Assembly: GCA_022842065.1 (NCBI GenBank)
Contig: JALHQH010000039.1
Location: 26,671-90,670 of the forward strand
From: Caldilineaceae bacterium
GTDB lineage: Bacteria > Chloroflexota > Anaerolineae > Caldilineales > Caldilineaceae
Length of the DNA: 64,000 nt
Reading direction: 5' to 3'
The notes beneath the pieces are model-generated. The model saw only the letters and a list, made by a program, of their open reading frames with translations. It did not search any database and had not been told where the DNA came from. Positions 25,375 to 33,399 of the stretch are shown here, piece after piece; the first letter of the stretch is position 1, and each line of letters begins with the position of its first letter. The translations under genes were made by a program, and so were the position numbers.

Positions 25375-26892
25375 CTACGTTTTGCCCACCACCCAACGTA
25401 AGAGTTGCCAGTCTGCCCGCGCGAGTAGCCCTGCACCCCAGGCCACGCCCACATAGAGCAGCGTACTGAGCAGGGCACGCCACGGCCAGGCCAGTGGTAA
25501 GTAGAGGCTCAAAAGGGCAGTCACGAGTACCAGCGCAACGGCCACCCAAAGCTGCGGCTGCCCTGCGATCACCGTACGTGGCATCTGCCAATAGCGCAAG
25601 AGATAGAGACTGCTGGCACCCCCTGCGCCACTTGCCAATAGGGCGGCCCAGGCCGCACCCTCTGCCGCCCCAGGCAGCAATCCACCTCCCTGAACGCTAC
25701 GACCTACCAACAGTGGGAGTAGAATCAACAGGACGAGCAGGTGCAAACCGGTAATCTGTAGGCTGTACAAGGGGCGCCGCTCGATCATCAACAGGGTCTG
25801 GGTATAGCTCTCCAGCAAATAAATGGGCGCGCTCCAGAGTAGAATTTGCAGGACAAGCGCGGATTGGGCATAAGCCGAACCATAGATTAGCCCGAGCGCT
25901 TCCTGGGTAATCCCGGCACCGATTGCGGCTGCGCCAAAGAGGGCAAGCATGCCATAGCGCAAGCTAAAATTGCCAAGGCGACGATAGTGCGCCTGGTTAT
26001 GGTGATAAAGACGGCTGAGGGTTGGGTAGAGGGCTGCCCAGAAGTTCTGGACAAGCTTCAAGGCCACCCGCACCAGGTTGTACGCCGCACCATAGATCCC
26101 CGTGATTGCCTCACCGGCCACAATGCTGAGCAAAACTACATCCGCCCGTTGGAGCAATACATCCGCCAATGCCAGCACATAGAAGGGGCCTGCCCGTTGC
26201 CAAAGCATTGACCACTGCCACGCGACCTTTTCCTGGGGCAGGTCAAAGAGCCGGCTACGGCGTAAGAGTACTGTACTCACAAGCGCCGAAATCAATTGGG
26301 TTATCACTAAGACGGCGGTTAGATGCAGGGTGGTGCCGCCACGTAGCACCACCGCGATGCTCAAGAGCAGAATCAGCGTGTTGATGCAAAGCTCGACCCC
26401 CATGACAAATTCCATGCGTTCGCTGCTCTGAAAGAGCGTCTGCGTCACCGAAGTGATGGCATAGAAGGGCAGTGAGGCACCGACAACCCAGAGAATAGTT
26501 TGGGTGGCCGGCGGTAGCCCCAGCAACCAGGTAAAGCCAACCAGCGCTGCCCAGGTAAGCAGGCTCGCGCTGAATTGAATGACCAGCCCGATGCGGTAAT
26601 AACTGACGCGCCGCGCCGGCAGCTGCGCTAGATCGCGTACCAGCAGCGCGGGTAAACCCAACTCGCTGATAATCTGGCCGACATTAAGATAGGCCAGGGC
26701 AATGGTATATTGTCCCAGGCCGACTGGCCCGAGTTGGCGCGCAATGACCAGTTGCAGGATAAAGCTAGTGACAATCCGCCAGAGGCTAGAGCTAGCCAGC
26801 GCGCTGGTATTGATCAGGATGCGCCGACCAGTGCGTTGGGTGGCCGCGGCATCGGCCGCACTGGGGCTGGGCGCGTTAAGCTGTTCACTCAT
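25375..26892 (-). CDS. Wzx-like oligosaccharide flippase
   Basis: A 505-residue membrane protein with about 14 hydrophobic segments, the length and pattern of the polysaccharide_synt (Wzx/MOP) family. The first helix has ALASSSLWRIVTSFILQLVI followed by LGPVGLGQYTIALA, a signature of this family, and later GIYGAAYNLVRVALKLVQNF. It should flip undecaprenyl-linked oligosaccharides across the membrane. Its presence beside a Wzm/Wzt exporter is unusual, since the two routes normally serve different glycans. ATG overlaps the TGA of the YdjM-like gene by 4 nt. Confidence 0.88.
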   Translation of the reverse strand: MSEQLNAPSPSAADAAATQRTGRRILINTSALASSSLWRIVTSFILQLVIARQLGPVGLGQYTIALAYLNVGQIISELGLPALLVRDLAQLPARRVSYYRIGLVIQFSASLLTWAALVGFTWLLGLPPATQTILWVVGASLPFYAITSVTQTLFQSSERMEFVMGVELCINTLILLLSIAVVLRGGTTLHLTAVLVITQLISALVSTVLLRRSRLFDLPQEKVAWQWSMLWQRAGPFYVLALADVLLQRADVVLLSIVAGEAITGIYGAAYNLVRVALKLVQNFWAALYPTLSRLYHHNQAHYRRLGNFSLRYGMLALFGAAAIGAGITQEALGLIYGSAYAQSALVLQILLWSAPIYLLESYTQTLLMIERRPLYSLQITGLHLLVLLILLPLLVGRSVQGGGLLPGAAEGAAWAALLASGAGGASSLYLLRYWQMPRTVIAGQPQLWVAVALVLVTALLSLYLPLAWPWRALLSTLLYVGVAWGAGLLARADWQLLRWVVGKT

Positions 26893-27443
26893 GGGCGTAC
26901 TTTGCCAGGTGGAGTAACCTTACCCGTCCACAAAAAGTGGCGCAGGCGCGGCCATTGATACAGGCGGTGACGCCAGCCAAAGAGGAGCAATGCCAACAGG
27001 CCACCCACTTCCCAGCCCCACAATTCGGGGCGCCGTGTAAAGGTAACCCAGTAGGCTTTGGCGATTTCCGGTTGTTCGCTGCCACGCTTGCCCCAAACGT
27101 GAAAACGCCACCCGCGTAGGGGCCAATAGAACGTATCCGGAAAGAGCCATAGTCGATCCAGCAAGGCATGACCGCCAAAGGCGAACATATAAATCCACTG
27201 GCCAGGGCAATGGCGGCCAGTAAGCCAAAAGAGGAGTACGTTAACGAGCAATGTATGCGCAAAGAGCACCGCTGACTTGTACTTCTTGTAGAAATAGGCC
27301 CAGGCTAATGGTTTATCGACCAGATCTGGCCCCATTGCCGCCAGCGCGATCAGTCGGTAGTCAGCATCGAGGGCGATTTTAGCTTGGGTTTGCGCCAAGC
27401 TTAGGGCAAGCCAGGTATAGGCAACGTGAGCAGGAGGCAACAT
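26889..27443 (-). CDS. YdjM/DUF457-like membrane protein
   Basis: A small polytopic protein of about 184 residues. Its conserved pattern (PPAHVAYTW at the start, AAMGPDLVDKPL, FAHTLL, then FGGHALLD) matches the inner-membrane putative metal-dependent hydrolase family of YdjM, with His and Asp residues that could bind metal. Four hydrophobic segments are visible. The reaction is unknown. The frame is open up to TTG 27482, which would overlap the permease gene by 38 bp. I chose ATG 27443, 1 nt after the permease stop, since coupling there needs no new ribosome site. It overlaps the flippase start by 4 nt, so permease, YdjM-like protein and flippase are one unit. Confidence 0.65.
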   Translation of the reverse strand: MLPPAHVAYTWLALSLAQTQAKIALDADYRLIALAAMGPDLVDKPLAWAYFYKKYKSAVLFAHTLLVNVLLFWLTGRHCPGQWIYMFAFGGHALLDRLWLFPDTFYWPLRGWRFHVWGKRGSEQPEIAKAYWVTFTRRPELWGWEVGGLLALLLFGWRHRLYQWPRLRHFLWTGKVTPPGKVRP

Positions 27444-27444
27444 G

Positions 27445-28395
27445 CTATTTGCCACGTTCCTCGCGGACATAGGGTAAACCAAGCGCTGCTGGTGTACCCA
27501 TCCGCCGCCGTAATGCCTCGCGTGAGCCTAGAATGAGGACGATGATCGTAAAAAGATAGGGCAACATATTCAGGAAGTAGCCCAGATAGGGGCTACGCAG
27601 AAAAAAGGCCAGATTCTGCATATCCAGCGGTAGACGGCGAATTGCCCCAAAGAGGTAGGAGCCCAGGGCCGCATGCAGAGGGTTCCAGCCGGCAAAGATC
27701 ACCAAGCCGACTGCGATCCAACCCTGGCCGGCGGTTACGCCTTCGACCCACAGCGGTGTGATGGCCAGGGTCAGCGCCCCACCCCCCAGCCCTGCAAAGA
27801 AGCCGCCCACCATTACATAGAAATAACGTTGGCGATAGATGTTAATCCCTAACACATCCGCGGCCGCTGGGTATTCGCCAATGGCGCGTAGCTCTAAGCC
27901 GGCGCGGGTGCGATAGATATAGAACCAAGCCAGCGGTGCCAGCAGAAAACCAAGGTAGACCACAACATTGTGCTGAAAAAAGATCGGGCCCAGCCAGGGT
28001 AGCTCACTGAGCCAGGGAATGTTGAAGTTGGGTAGCCGGGGTACCTGATGGACTTCTACCAGGCCGGCCCCTAATACCGCGCTCATGCCGGCCCCAAGAA
28101 AACTCAACGCCAACCCACTAACGACCTGATCCGCCCGCAGCGTCACGGTAACAAACGCATGGAGCAAGGCCAGCAGCGCGCCGACTATCGCCGCGCCCAA
28201 CAGCCCCAGCCAGGGGTTGCCGGTCTGATGCGCAATGCCATAAGCACTCATTGCGCCCATGAGCATCATGCCTTCAACGCCCAGGTTCAGCACACCGGCG
28301 CGCTCACTAAAGATTTCACCGATGGTTGCAAAGAGAATTGCTGTGCCAGAACGAATCCCGGCGGCCAATAGATTGACTACGAGTGCCAGTTCCAT
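27445..28395 (-). CDS. BMP-type nucleoside/sugar ABC transporter permease (NupQ/YufQ-like)
   Basis: A 316-residue permease of the branched-chain/ribose group (BPL_transp_2), with about 9-10 membrane segments. Diagnostic stretches are FSERAGVLNLGVEGMMLMGA near the N-terminus, LRADQVVSGLALSFLGAGMS, and the RAIGEYPAAADVLGINIYRQ coupling loop. These are typical of nucleoside importers, where this subunit pairs with a second permease, a double ATPase and a BMP lipoprotein. None of those partners lies upstream: a tRNA and a long non-coding region follow. ATG 28395 has GAGGAG 4-5 nt upstream and is preferred to TTG 28407. Confidence 0.88.
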   Translation of the reverse strand: MELALVVNLLAAGIRSGTAILFATIGEIFSERAGVLNLGVEGMMLMGAMSAYGIAHQTGNPWLGLLGAAIVGALLALLHAFVTVTLRADQVVSGLALSFLGAGMSAVLGAGLVEVHQVPRLPNFNIPWLSELPWLGPIFFQHNVVVYLGFLLAPLAWFYIYRTRAGLELRAIGEYPAAADVLGINIYRQRYFYVMVGGFFAGLGGGALTLAITPLWVEGVTAGQGWIAVGLVIFAGWNPLHAALGSYLFGAIRRLPLDMQNLAFFLRSPYLGYFLNMLPYLFTIIVLILGSREALRRRMGTPAALGLPYVREERGK

Positions 28396-28422
28396 CGTGC
28401 TCCTCAAGTATACTTGGCTCTA

Positions 28423-28466
28423 TCACCAATTAACATTTTGCCCATTGGGGAAGAGTTAATTGGTGA
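28423..28466. promoter_or_regulatory. 12-bp inverted repeat upstream of the nucleoside permease
   Basis: A perfect 12-bp inverted repeat (28423-28434 with 28455-28466, TCACCAATTAAC) with a 20-nt loop, 28 bp before the permease ATG. It could be an operator or leader hairpin. There is no U-tract. The rest of 28396-28731 holds no gene that I can see, only a 13-bp tandem duplication (28563-28575 and 28576-28588, GCAGACTCAGTAT). Confidence 0.45.
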
Positions 28467-28731
28467 CAACCGCCGGTCTAAAAGCTGATCAATAAAGTCA
28501 CATTGGTTTTGTCGACAGGTTGGACCGTCTGGTGAAGCGCGGGGCAGATGGCGCTTCAACCGGCAGACTCAGTATGCAGACTCAGTATATCGTCATAGTC
28601 AGCTGTATGAAGCTGGTACTATCGTCATCTACCATAATTGCCAGATGCTATGTACACTGTAGCCACGTAGCTTGCGGTAATGTAATCTTTATGTAAGCAT
28701 GGATTGGGTTTACCCAAATGCAACACAATAA

Positions 28732-28761
28732 AAATGCCACAGGAATATCCCTGTGGCATTT
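28732..28761 (-). terminator. intrinsic terminator of tRNA-Arg
   Basis: A 12-bp perfect stem (28732-28743 with 28750-28761) and 6-nt loop, read on the minus strand and ending in a T-rich tail (CATTTTTATT). It begins 13 nt after the 3' end of the tRNA, which is the expected arrangement. Confidence 0.85.
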
Positions 28762-28774
28762 ATCCTGCAAGAAG

Positions 28775-28848
<74 letters not shown>

Positions 28849-28882
28849 ATGCTAAGTTAGGCTGCGTGCTCTCTCCCTAATC

Positions 28883-28888
28883 ATTATA
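28883..28888 (-). promoter_or_regulatory. -10 element of the tRNA-Arg promoter
   Basis: The minus strand has a perfect TATAAT about 35 bp before the tRNA 5' end. The best -35 at 17-bp spacing is a weak TTTAGC. The position fits a tRNA promoter with a short leader. Confidence 0.5.
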
Positions 28889-29722
28889 ATGTTAGTTTAT
28901 CACAGGCTAAACGTTGTGCCAAGCAGACAACAGGAAAGTAGACATAATCCTTATCGAACCCACAAATAAAGCTGTCTTTTAATTGAAATTTGTAAGATTG
29001 TTGCCTACGACAAATGCTGTGGTAGACGCTGCGGTTGTACTACTCTACCTGATCACCACTTTTACTAAACTGTGTTCGAAATTTACGCAATTTTATCCTA
29101 CTAATAGGTGGTTTATTCGACAAATTGTAAGCATTCTGTCATAGCAATCAGTCACATGTGGTGCTACTATCTTCCTTAAATGGCATGTCAAAAAATTTGA
29201 GTCACGCCAAAAGACGTAGTAAAATAAGCGAAATTGCTTAATTTTTTGTTTACTTGTGTAGCGCGCTGTTTTGGCCTCTCTAATTGAGTTATTTTCATAT
29301 TTGGCGCTACAGTTGGGCTTCTACATTGTCACCTTCTCCGCTGCTAATACAATTGCCTCAGGAAACCCTGGCAAGCCAGTGTAAATGGAATGCTTGTCAA
29401 TATCGGTCATTGCTGTGTCTTGCAGCTACCATATGACAATTGCTTTGTAAGCATAAGTGTAAGCTATTCGGTCCACTTTCTTGCTTTTGTAGCCACTTGG
29501 TTACGCCATTTTGCTAATAGATTGAACGTCGATTTCCTAAGTCATCATCATGGGCCTCTTGCTCAATAAGTTTGTAATAAATATTGGCAAAATTAAGGCT
29601 ATTTAGTTGTTTTTCTGCAAATTGTATTTCATCTTTGTCTATTTCACCTTCATCCATGCGTTGAGATTCCTCAGCCATGTGATAAACGTTCGGGCAGTCA
29701 ACCGTGGGGGCTTGAAGCTCAT
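28889..29722. other. long AT-rich divergent intergenic region
   Basis: About 830 bases without a convincing ORF, clearly more AT-rich than the flanking genes. It separates twenty minus-strand genes and a tRNA from the plus-strand J-domain genes, so promoters for both sides must lie here. Apart from the tRNA -10 box I cannot identify specific sites. A small RNA or a degraded gene cannot be excluded. Confidence 0.6.
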
Positions 29723-31315
29723 ATGAAAGATTACTACGACGTTCTGGATATTCCGCTTAGTGCAACCCCAGAACAGATTAAGTCGCAATATCGACAGTTA
29801 GTCCGGATCTATCATCCTGATCGTTTTATGGACAAAACCGATAAGGTCTATGCCGAGGAGAAGTTGAAGGAGATCAACATCGCCTTCCAGGTCCTCTCTG
29901 GCGCTTTTGTCCGGGGTGAAACACCAGAAACGATGCCCGCCCCGCGGCCGGTTGCCTACCCACCTACGCTTGATTTTGGCACCATGCGTGTCGGCGAAAA
30001 AGGCATGCGCAGTGTGCAGATCGGCAACTTAGGGGGCGATGCCAAGAATCTTAACTTTGTTTATAGTGTTGAGCAGCCTTGGTTTAAAGTCTCTAAAGGC
30101 AAGCGGGTCTATGCGGATCGCCCTTTCCCACTCGACTTTCAAATTACGGTTGATACGAAACGGTTGGCTGCGCAACGCAACTATCAAGAATGGCTTACCG
30201 TAGAGCTTGATGGTGTGCCTGTGCGCGTCCCGTTAGCCCTGACCGTGGCGGCACGACCGCGTGCGCTGCGCATCTCGCCCCGTTGGTTTTGGGGAGCACT
30301 CACTGCCGTCTTGCTGTTAGGCTTTCTGTTGGCGGCCCCGCTCCTTGGTTTGGATAAGTTAACGTTAGACCTTGCCAGCCCCGCGCTCTCGGCGCGACCG
30401 GCCTACGCGTTACATCCCAACGAAATGCTTTTTTCGGTACGGGAAAATGCGGCCTCTACACTTTACGTCGGTTTGGATAATGCAACGGTGGCCCCACGGC
30501 GGCTAGGGGTCGTGGGCAAACACGCGGTGGGTACGCAGCGCAGTCAACAGATTGCTTATCTCAGTGGCCCTATTGGCAATGAGCAACTTTACCTCTTTTC
30601 GCTAACAAACGGCGAAACCAAACAACTTACCCAAAGCCCCGAGCCCAAGTCGGCGTTAGCTTGGTCACCCGATGGCACGCACTTGGGCTACTTAGTTGGT
30701 ACCGATACCGCACAGCGGATTGGCATCTATGATGTACAACGTAACCAGGAACACTATCTGCCTGGTGAGGTCGCTGCTGGCGTTGGCAACTTTGTGTGGG
30801 CGCCGGACAGCCAATCCTTGCTCTTTGATCTAGCGCAGAATGATGAACAACATGTGTACCGCATCAATGTCCAGGGTGATAAGTTACAACAACTCACCAG
30901 CTTTGACAGCCGTGCCGGGGCCTGGTCGCCGGACGGTGGCCAGGTCGCCATTGCTGCGGCTGAGGGCCTATATCTGCTCAACAGTAATGGTGAGGGTTTG
31001 CGCCAACTAAATGAAACCGTGGCAACGAATGTCAAATGGTCTGCTGACGGTGCCTGGCTCGCTTATGCCACGGCCGCAACCGACGCCGGGCAAGGTGGTG
31101 CCCTCTGGCTGCTGGATGTTGCTGGTCGGCAACCAGAGCAGGTGGTTGACAACAGCCTTTGGCACCTGTGGAGCCCAACCGGGACCACGCTTGGCTATGT
31201 GACTGGCACCCTCAGTGGTGATGAACCGCTGCTCTATCTGTGGACAGTGACGCCAGGTGGCACCCCTAAACTTGTGGCCGAGGTCAGCGACCCATTCTTT
31301 GCCTGGCCACAGTGA
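29723..31315 (+). CDS. J-domain / transmembrane / TolB-like beta-propeller protein 1
   Basis: A 530-residue protein with a rare layout. Residues 1-60 are a canonical DnaJ J-domain (HPD at 31-33, helices II and III complete), so it should stimulate a DnaK ATPase. Residues 78-175 are a beta-rich Ig-like module (PTLDFGTMRVGEKGMRSVQIGN). A single membrane helix follows (about 188-210). Residues 230-530 form a TolB/WD40-like propeller of PD40-type blades (LAWSPDGTHLGYL, FVWAPDSQSLLF, GAWSPDGGQVAI, VKWSADGAWLAYA). There is no signal peptide. Topology should be J-domain in the cytosol, propeller outside. Zinc-finger and C-terminal DnaJ domains are absent. A paralogue follows 262 bp downstream. Possible role: coupling surface sensing to chaperone recruitment (inference). 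ATG start, weak ribosome site. Confidence 0.85.
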   Translation: MKDYYDVLDIPLSATPEQIKSQYRQLVRIYHPDRFMDKTDKVYAEEKLKEINIAFQVLSGAFVRGETPETMPAPRPVAYPPTLDFGTMRVGEKGMRSVQIGNLGGDAKNLNFVYSVEQPWFKVSKGKRVYADRPFPLDFQITVDTKRLAAQRNYQEWLTVELDGVPVRVPLALTVAARPRALRISPRWFWGALTAVLLLGFLLAAPLLGLDKLTLDLASPALSARPAYALHPNEMLFSVRENAASTLYVGLDNATVAPRRLGVVGKHAVGTQRSQQIAYLSGPIGNEQLYLFSLTNGETKQLTQSPEPKSALAWSPDGTHLGYLVGTDTAQRIGIYDVQRNQEHYLPGEVAAGVGNFVWAPDSQSLLFDLAQNDEQHVYRINVQGDKLQQLTSFDSRAGAWSPDGGQVAIAAAEGLYLLNSNGEGLRQLNETVATNVKWSADGAWLAYATAATDAGQGGALWLLDVAGRQPEQVVDNSLWHLWSPTGTTLGYVTGTLSGDEPLLYLWTVTPGGTPKLVAEVSDPFFAWPQ

Positions 31316-31577
31316 GGTTGTTCGTGTAATTCATCTGGCGACCTGCACCCCTTTTATGCTTATAAGGTCGCTTTCTAGTGACTGAATTTGTGTAAGTATG
31401 CTATTGCTTTGGTTGATTCTGACAGCCAATTGTAACAAAATCTGATTGACGTTACTTGCCCTATTGGGTGTATGCTTTAAGCGGTGTCCATGTCTTTGCA
31501 CTCTATCTTCGCCTCCGCAAGTACACATGAACGTGACACGGTAAAGTATCTATCACTGCCCAGGTAAGGAAAGTAGC

Positions 31578-33200
31578 GTGGAGCAATACTACCTTGAGCT
31601 TGATCTTGCGCCAACCGCCACACAAGAGCAGATCAAAAGCCAATACAAACAGTTGGTCCGTCTGCATCACCCCGACCGCTTTATAGATCCGGCGGAAAAG
31701 GTGGTTGCCGAAGAACGTCTAAAAGTAATCAACGAAGCCTATCGGATTTTGTCCAGTCGCGCGGTTGAAGGGCAACTCGTTAAGTTTCAACAGCGCGAAC
31801 TGGGGTTGGTTGTTCAACCTGCCATCCTTGACTTTGGTCTACTTACTCGCCGCCAGCGGACAACCCGTACGTTTCAGGTGCAGTTCGAGAAAGATGTCGA
31901 GGGCGTAGATTTTATCCCAAGCGAAGAGAATAGCTGGTTCCGCGTGGCGCGGGTCAGCCACCTCTATGGGACGGAACTTGGCTCACTCGAATTCGAGGTC
32001 GAAGTCGATACCACTGGCCTTGAGGCCAAAACCTATCAAGCTTGGATCGACATCTATCTGGATAGTACAATGTCGCGGATGCCCCTGACTGTGGGCGTGA
32101 CCGGGCGTAGCTGGTCCTTGCGCAGCCAACCCCGCGTTGCAACAGGGCTGGCAACGGTGCTACTGGCGCTATTAATACTGGTTGGTATTTTTGCGGTGAC
32201 CAGCACACGTTCCTTTACTCAGCCACAAGCCCGTTCCGCCGCCGCAAGTGCTGACATGCAAACGGACCAACGGCTGCTCTTTACAATCCAAGAGCGAACG
32301 GGGCCTGCTATCTATACGGCCCAGGTAAATGGTACACAGGCTGTGCGTTATAATGTTGTGGGTAGCCAAGCGGCCGCCATTCAAGCGGGCCGCCAGATCG
32401 CTTATCTGGATCGCAATGACAGTACGGGGCAGCTTTATTTTGCCGACTTAAAGACCGGCAAATCGCTGCAATTGACGACTGATGCTGCCCCCAAATCACA
32501 ACTGACCTGGTCGCCCGATGGTCGTCGGCTCGGCTATCTGGTCGGTACCGGCAAAGAGGCTAGAATCGGGATCTACGATTTCGAGCAGCAGGAGGAGTAT
32601 CGCTTACCAGGCGCTGTGACCTCCGGGGTTGCCCATTTTGCCTGGTCACCTGATGGCAAAACATTGCTCTTTGATCTCTGGCAGGGTGAGGAGCGACGGG
32701 TCTATCGGATGGCGTGGCCCGATGGTGCATTGGAGCAACTGACTAACGTTGACAGTTGGTCGGCAACATGGTCACCTGATGGTAAACAGATTCTGGTCGC
32801 CACTGCCACGGGTATCGAACGCTTTGACAGTGCTGGGCGGCAACGTCGCCAAATTAATACAGTCAGCGCTGAATGGGTAAGTTGGTCTGCGGATGGAGCC
32901 TGGATTGCCTATACAACGGTCGCCGACGACATAGCGAGCGTAGCGTTGTCGGCTGGTGCCACGACCACAACTGCTGCTGAGCGACAACTCTGGCTGATGC
33001 AGCATGATGGCACCGCAGCGCAACGAATTGGCACTGCCGTGCTCTGGTCTGCATGGAGCCCCGAAGGGGCAACACTGGGCTATGTCACCGGGAAGTTGAG
33101 CGGCATGGATCATTTGCTTTACCTGTGGGCATTGGCCCCGGGGGCTGCGCCCCAATTGGCCGCCGAAGTTAGTGAACCATTCTTTTCCTGGTTGCAGTAA
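31578..33200 (+). CDS. J-domain / transmembrane / TolB-like beta-propeller protein 2
   Basis: A 540-residue paralogue of the preceding protein with the same order: J-domain (residues 1-62, HPD 31-33, IKSQYKQLVRLHHPDRF), Ig-like module (about 80-175, PAILDFGLLTRRQRTTRTFQ), membrane helix (about 187-207, LATVLLALLILVGIFAV) and propeller (about 230-540, blades LTWSPDGRRLGYL, FAWSPDGKTLLFDL, ATWSPDGKQILVA and VSWSADGAWIAYT). One blade has an Ala/Thr insertion (about 455-475) absent from copy 1. The start is GTG with AAGGAA upstream. A possible TTGACG...TATGCT promoter lies about 105 bp upstream, so it may have its own transcript. A long hairpin follows the gene. Confidence 0.85.
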   Translation: MEQYYLELDLAPTATQEQIKSQYKQLVRLHHPDRFIDPAEKVVAEERLKVINEAYRILSSRAVEGQLVKFQQRELGLVVQPAILDFGLLTRRQRTTRTFQVQFEKDVEGVDFIPSEENSWFRVARVSHLYGTELGSLEFEVEVDTTGLEAKTYQAWIDIYLDSTMSRMPLTVGVTGRSWSLRSQPRVATGLATVLLALLILVGIFAVTSTRSFTQPQARSAAASADMQTDQRLLFTIQERTGPAIYTAQVNGTQAVRYNVVGSQAAAIQAGRQIAYLDRNDSTGQLYFADLKTGKSLQLTTDAAPKSQLTWSPDGRRLGYLVGTGKEARIGIYDFEQQEEYRLPGAVTSGVAHFAWSPDGKTLLFDLWQGEERRVYRMAWPDGALEQLTNVDSWSATWSPDGKQILVATATGIERFDSAGRQRRQINTVSAEWVSWSADGAWIAYTTVADDIASVALSAGATTTTAAERQLWLMQHDGTAAQRIGTAVLWSAWSPEGATLGYVTGKLSGMDHLLYLWALAPGAAPQLAAEVSEPFFSWLQ

Positions 33201-33238
33201 ACGACCCCTCCGTGAGCAGCTTAGTTTGGGAGCAACCC

Positions 33239-33304
33239 GTGTGCGTCGCACTGGTCAAGCGTTGTTTCGTTGACCTGATCTCATACGACCAGTGCGACGC
33301 ACAC
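33239..33304. terminator. 18-bp perfect inverted repeat, terminator-like
   Basis: Arms 33239-33256 and 33287-33304 (GTGTGCGTCGCACTGGTC and complement) with a 30-nt loop, 38 bp after the second J-domain gene. It has no U-tract, so it may be a repeat or a stabiliser of the mRNA 3' end. Confidence 0.5.
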
Positions 33305-33399
33305 TAGTAGAAACTCGCCCCTACAAGTGAGATACTCCCGCCCAGCCGTGAGCCTTGACACGCTCACGGGTAAATCTTTATCGCTGAAACAACAAGGCT

